A stretch of DNA of 43,770 nucleotides from an uncultured Clostridia bacterium. Lineage in GTDB: Bacteria; Bacillota; Clostridia; Christensenellales; CAG-314. A program made the position numbers and the translations under genes. The notes beneath the pieces are model-generated. The model did not search any database, was not told the DNA's origin, and saw only the letters and a list, made by a program, of their open reading frames with translations. This document shows, in pieces, positions 41,351 to 43,770 of the stretch. The DNA is taken from assembly GCA_947589685.1 (NCBI GenBank), contig CANQCN010000008.1, positions 1 to 43,770 of the forward strand. The letters run 5' to 3'. Every line of letters starts with the position of its first letter. Position 1 is the stretch's first letter.

Positions 41351-41363
41351 TAACTTTTGTTCA
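41351..41363. promoter_or_regulatory. Second SOS-box-like site (degenerate)
   Basis: TAACTTTTGTTCA repeats 11 bases (AACTTTTGTTC) of the first site exactly, but the left half is TAAC rather than GAAC. It is about 80 bp upstream of the promoter. Confidence 0.35.
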
Positions 41364-41499
41364 ACGGACAAGTAGGCGCGCACGTAACCGCGCAAGAGCC
41401 GTATTGCGCAACGAACGTTCGTATGCAAACGGGACCGCCCTTCTACACGCCGTCGAAAACGCCTCTATGCGGTTTTTTGCTATAATTTGGTGTAAAAGG

Positions 41500-41528
41500 T
41501 TGAAAAAAGTCGGGGCTTTTGATATACT
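41500..41528 (+). promoter_or_regulatory. Sigma-A promoter of the 608-aa secreted protein gene
   Basis: -35 TTGAAA (41500-41505), a 17-bp spacer and -10 TATACT (41523-41528) with TGA before it. The leader is about 85 bases. The rest of the 41207-41499 spacer holds the regulator's control region and a 12-bp palindrome ACGAACGTTCGT (41411-41422). Confidence 0.8.
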
Positions 41529-41555
41529 GTAAAATAAGATAATATGTTTTGCACG

Positions 41556-41608
41556 CGAGCGGACGCTCGACGGCGCGAAATGAAAAAAGGCAAGCGAAAG
41601 AGCTTGCC
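41556..41608 (+). promoter_or_regulatory. Two leader hairpins before the secreted protein gene
   Basis: CGAGCG-GA-CGCTCG (41556-41569) and GGCAAGC-GAAAGA-GCTTGCC (41589-41608) are both perfect stems. The second ends 2 bases before the GAGG ribosome binding site. A 25-codon frame (ATG 41544) spans both hairpins, and its TAA overlaps the main ATG. Confidence 0.55.
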
Positions 41609-41620
41609 AAGAGGTACATA

Positions 41621-43447
41621 ATGAAAAAACTGTTCGGTATTGTCATTTGTTTGTTGCTGCTCGTATGCGCTGTCGCGCCGACGTTGGCTTTTGCCGCGGC
41701 GGGCAATGCGAGCAACATAATATATTTCCTCAACCCCACCGCGATCGCGGCATTGGACGGCAAGCTGTACGTCGCCGACAACATCGAAGCGGGCAACAGC
41801 GTCCTGCTGTGCTTTGACGTCAAGGGAAGCAATCCCGCGTACGAATACACCACCGAAGTGAACGGAGACGTAACAAACCTCTCGGTCAAAGAGGGCGGAC
41901 TGTACGCCGTGCTGAAAGACAAGGTGATAGAATACGCAATAGGTGACAAATCGCTTACCCTAAAACAAAGTTTCGACGTCAAAGATGCCGTAAATTTTGT
42001 ATGGGGCGTGTATCGCGACCGCAATGTGGAATACTACGCCTCCGAAGAACAGTTGTACCGCAACAACAACGGAGAGTTTTGGGGTGCGGGAGTCGGCACG
42101 CTGAGCAATGTAAAGGATATTGACTTTATCGGCGACAACGTCTACTATTTGCACGGAGAAAACGCTGCAAAATTGCAGCGTTGGAACGGCAAAGAGGGCG
42201 GCGTTGCTCCGAACGACATCATCAACACCAAGCTCGACATCTCCGACAGCGGCGCAAAGGGATTGTTTACGCGCAAAATCGGCGAAAACAGCTTTCCCGG
42301 ATTTTTCAGCGACAGCTCGATAGCTTACGTGGAGATCGCCAACGAAAGCTGCAACGTCGTGACAATGCTCAACTACGACGCCGATCAAAAGGGAAAAATT
42401 GCGGACGTGGTCGAGGACGGCGGCACGCTGTACGTGCTGAACGACAAAAACAGCGTGGAGATCTACAAGGGCAATACCGAAAACTATACGTTAAGCTCCG
42501 TGATCGGCACGGATACGCTGCCCGGCGAAGTCCCCACCGCTTTCACGTCCTTTACGTTGGTGCAACGCGTGGGCTATCCCGCCAATATCGTGTTCAAAAC
42601 CAGCGGCGAACGCAGCGTTGAAACGCTTGTCGACAACGCCGCCGAGTACATCGTGTTGGGCTACGACGGGGACGAACGATCGGACTTTTACTACGTCCTT
42701 TACGGCGACAGCTTCGGCTGGGTGAAAAAGAGCGACGGCGCCACCGCTCCCGCAGACGACGGCAAGCTGCGCGTTGTGGATACGTCGGTGAGTCAGGGCG
42801 TTGTGGAATACAAAACGAAATTTGTGTCCCTCGGCGCAGTGTGGGTGTATCCGTTGCCTCGCGAAGCCTTCAAACCGAACGAGGCGTACGAGCAATCCGC
42901 CTCCACCCGCAAGGAAGTGACCGTGCTGCAACGCTTTACCGAAGGTAATACCGTGTGGTACTACGTCAGATACGACGGCGACAAGCTGGGCTTCGTAACG
43001 GAAGAAAACGTCGGAAAATTTTATTTGTCGGCAAACATCGATGACGCGCCCGTCGTCGGCGAACGCAAAGCCAACGGCAAATTGTTCGGCTTTGTGCAGC
43101 TTTACGACAACAACCTGCCCGAAACAATGGACGACGATCACCGCGCCTACAACGAAAAAGGCGACATAATACACCTCGGTTCGGGCACGCGCGTAACCTT
43201 GATAGAAGAATACTCCAACGGCACCGCTCTCGTGCAGGTGGCGTACGGCGACGGCTCCACCGCAACGGGCTACTGCCTTGCAGACAGACTTATCGCCGTG
43301 ACCGCGCTGACCACCAACGCCGTGTTCGGCTTGATAGCCACGGGCATTGCCGTAGTGCTTATCGCCGTGCTGACGGCGGTATTCGTAAAGCGCAGCAAAA
43401 ACAAAAAGGCAACGGACGAACCCGAAGCCAAAGAAAATAAAAATTAG
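41621..43447 (+). CDS. Secreted beta-rich SH3 protein with C-terminal membrane anchor
   Basis: This 608-aa protein has signal peptide KKLFGIVICLLLLVCAVAP with cleavage near AFA-A. Residues about 30-330 consist of repeated blade-like units (AIAALDGKLYVADN, LSVKEGGLYAVLKDK, DIDFIGDNVYYLHGE, EDGGTLYVLNDKNSVEIYKG), consistent with a beta-propeller. SH3-like units follow (DRSDFYYVLYGDSFGWVKKS-type; NTVWYYVRYDGDKLGFV; GTALVQVAYGDGSTATGYC), then a helix at about 570-592 and a basic cytosolic tail. It should sit on the outer face of the membrane, as the shorter homologue-like protein at 40011-40760. Function unknown. GAGG lies 6 bases before ATG. Confidence 0.82.
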   Translation: MKKLFGIVICLLLLVCAVAPTLAFAAAGNASNIIYFLNPTAIAALDGKLYVADNIEAGNSVLLCFDVKGSNPAYEYTTEVNGDVTNLSVKEGGLYAVLKDKVIEYAIGDKSLTLKQSFDVKDAVNFVWGVYRDRNVEYYASEEQLYRNNNGEFWGAGVGTLSNVKDIDFIGDNVYYLHGENAAKLQRWNGKEGGVAPNDIINTKLDISDSGAKGLFTRKIGENSFPGFFSDSSIAYVEIANESCNVVTMLNYDADQKGKIADVVEDGGTLYVLNDKNSVEIYKGNTENYTLSSVIGTDTLPGEVPTAFTSFTLVQRVGYPANIVFKTSGERSVETLVDNAAEYIVLGYDGDERSDFYYVLYGDSFGWVKKSDGATAPADDGKLRVVDTSVSQGVVEYKTKFVSLGAVWVYPLPREAFKPNEAYEQSASTRKEVTVLQRFTEGNTVWYYVRYDGDKLGFVTEENVGKFYLSANIDDAPVVGERKANGKLFGFVQLYDNNLPETMDDDHRAYNEKGDIIHLGSGTRVTLIEEYSNGTALVQVAYGDGSTATGYCLADRLIAVTALTTNAVFGLIATGIAVVLIAVLTAVFVKRSKNKKATDEPEAKENKN

Positions 43448-43448
43448 T

Positions 43449-43533
43449 GGCTCTTTGTCAAATGTTGGGGTGCATAAGTAAGAAGCAATACTAAACTTGT
43501 TTCTTTTGCACCCCAACATTTGTCAATTGAGCC
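43449..43533. mobile_element. 85-bp MITE-like inverted repeat with IS-type ends
   Basis: The ends are GGCTC (43449-43453) and GAGCC (43529-43533). Inside them are 16-bp perfect arms CAAATGTTGGGGTGCA (43459-43474) and its complement (43507-43522), then AAGAAgCAA/TTGtTTCTT around an 8-base loop. The terminal pattern GGCTCTTTGTCAAATGTTGGGG recalls ISL3-family IS ends (from memory). There is no transposase gene and no clear target duplication. It begins one base after the stop at 43447 and may also act as a terminator. Confidence 0.65.
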
Positions 43534-43534
43534 T

Positions 43535-43762
43535 ACCGACCACACGTGCGTCGGTCGATTGCTTGCTGCTGCGCTGACGCGTGCGCAATCGACACGATGT
43601 GCGCTTATGCGCCGCCGCAGTCGGACTTGTGGGTTGCGCGTGAACGCACGCGCGGTCGGATAGACTTTCGCCGGGGAGTCGCCCATATAAGGTAGCGGGG
43701 CGCGATTTTATTCCACTGCGCCCCGCCGTGGCTGCGGTCAACACCACACTGTGGTGATTGAC
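43535..43762. other. Non-coding region with a cluster of GC-rich hairpins
   Basis: No convincing gene. Perfect stems in order: ACCGAC/GTCGGT (43535-43555), TCGATTGC/GCAATCGA (43555-43592), GCGCGTG-AACG-CACGCGC (43636-43653), GCGGGGCGC/GCGCCCCGC with a 14-base loop (43695-43726), and GTCAA-CACCACA-C-TGTGGTG-A-TTGAC (43737-43762). The density is unlike any other spacer in the window and suggests a structured RNA or a recombination site. The right limit is the window edge. Confidence 0.5.
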
Positions 43763-43770
43763 TTTTCGCG

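Noticed and set aside
41411..41422. ACGAACGTTCGT as a third SOS box
   Set aside because: It has GAAC and GTTC halves but no 4-base spacer between them, so it does not fit the Gram-positive LexA frame. It is a palindrome of unknown meaning.
43444..43747. Two minus-strand frames of 74 and 80 aa at the right end
   Set aside because: They cross the inverted-repeat element and the hairpin cluster, lack ribosome binding sites and show no family motif.
1..43770. CRISPR array, toxin-antitoxin pair or restriction system
   Set aside because: No spaced direct repeats, Cas motifs, small paired toxin/antitoxin genes or methyltransferase/endonuclease pairs were found. The SAM-dependent methyltransferases here have no DNA-specificity motifs.

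Overview
The window looks like a chromosomal segment of a low-to-medium GC Gram-positive bacterium, most likely a gut Clostridia-type Bacillota known mainly from metagenomes. The signs are strong GGAGG-type ribosome binding sites, sigma-A promoters with 16-17 bp spacers, lipoproteins with LAAC-type lipoboxes, an RNase J, and a tRNA U34 TrhP/TrmR pair. No rRNA, tRNA or CRISPR array was seen. Placement below class level is inference.

Region 1 (1-13864) is a sugar or riboside scavenging locus. A leftward operon from one sigma-A promoter (11704-11731) carries a cytosolic GH32-like enzyme, a LamG-GH32 lipoprotein, an Opp-type ABC transporter (SBP, two permeases, two ATPases), a nucleoside hydrolase and a further lipoprotein cut by the window edge. 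A LacI-family repressor is divergent. Beyond it, behind a bidirectional terminator, lies a ribokinase with its own promoter. LacI-type operators with an AAAACGTTTT core lie in front of both the operon and the ribokinase, so they look like one regulon. The likely flow is outside hydrolysis, Opp-type import, inside hydrolysis to free furanose or nucleoside, nucleoside cleavage to ribose, and ribose phosphorylation. The lipoprotein GH32 has Glu where the family has its nucleophilic Asp.

Region 2 (13921-31038) is mostly core genome: an NMT1/SsuABC-type ABC transporter, a YkvI-like membrane protein, a methyltransferase-hslO-helical-repeat operon, a polytopic membrane protein, asd-dapA-dapB for lysine/diaminopimelate synthesis, an RNase J-trmR-trhP cluster, and two membrane proteins behind a strong promoter with a leader hairpin.

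Region 3 (31091-41280) is a compact, leftward virion-type cassette. In transcription order it encodes a sigma-region-4-like regulator, large terminase, a terminase-small-like protein, a small Cys protein, portal, scaffold-like protein, major capsid protein, two small connector-like proteins, a long beta-rich protein and a coiled-coil protein, then a terminator. The order matches the head and tail-hub block of P22-like podoviruses (terminase, portal, scaffold, coat, gp4, gp10, gp26). No integrase, replication, protease, lysis, ejection or tailspike gene is present. An SOS-box-like GAAC-N4-GTTC palindrome overlaps the regulator's transcription start. This is the best candidate for an undescribed system: a domesticated, SOS-responsive capsid or gene-transfer cassette, or else a prophage remnant.

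Region 4 (39928-43770): two secreted, C-terminally anchored SH3-like proteins flank the regulator gene. The second is followed by an 85-bp MITE-like inverted repeat and then about 230 bp of non-coding DNA packed with perfect GC-rich hairpins up to the window edge.
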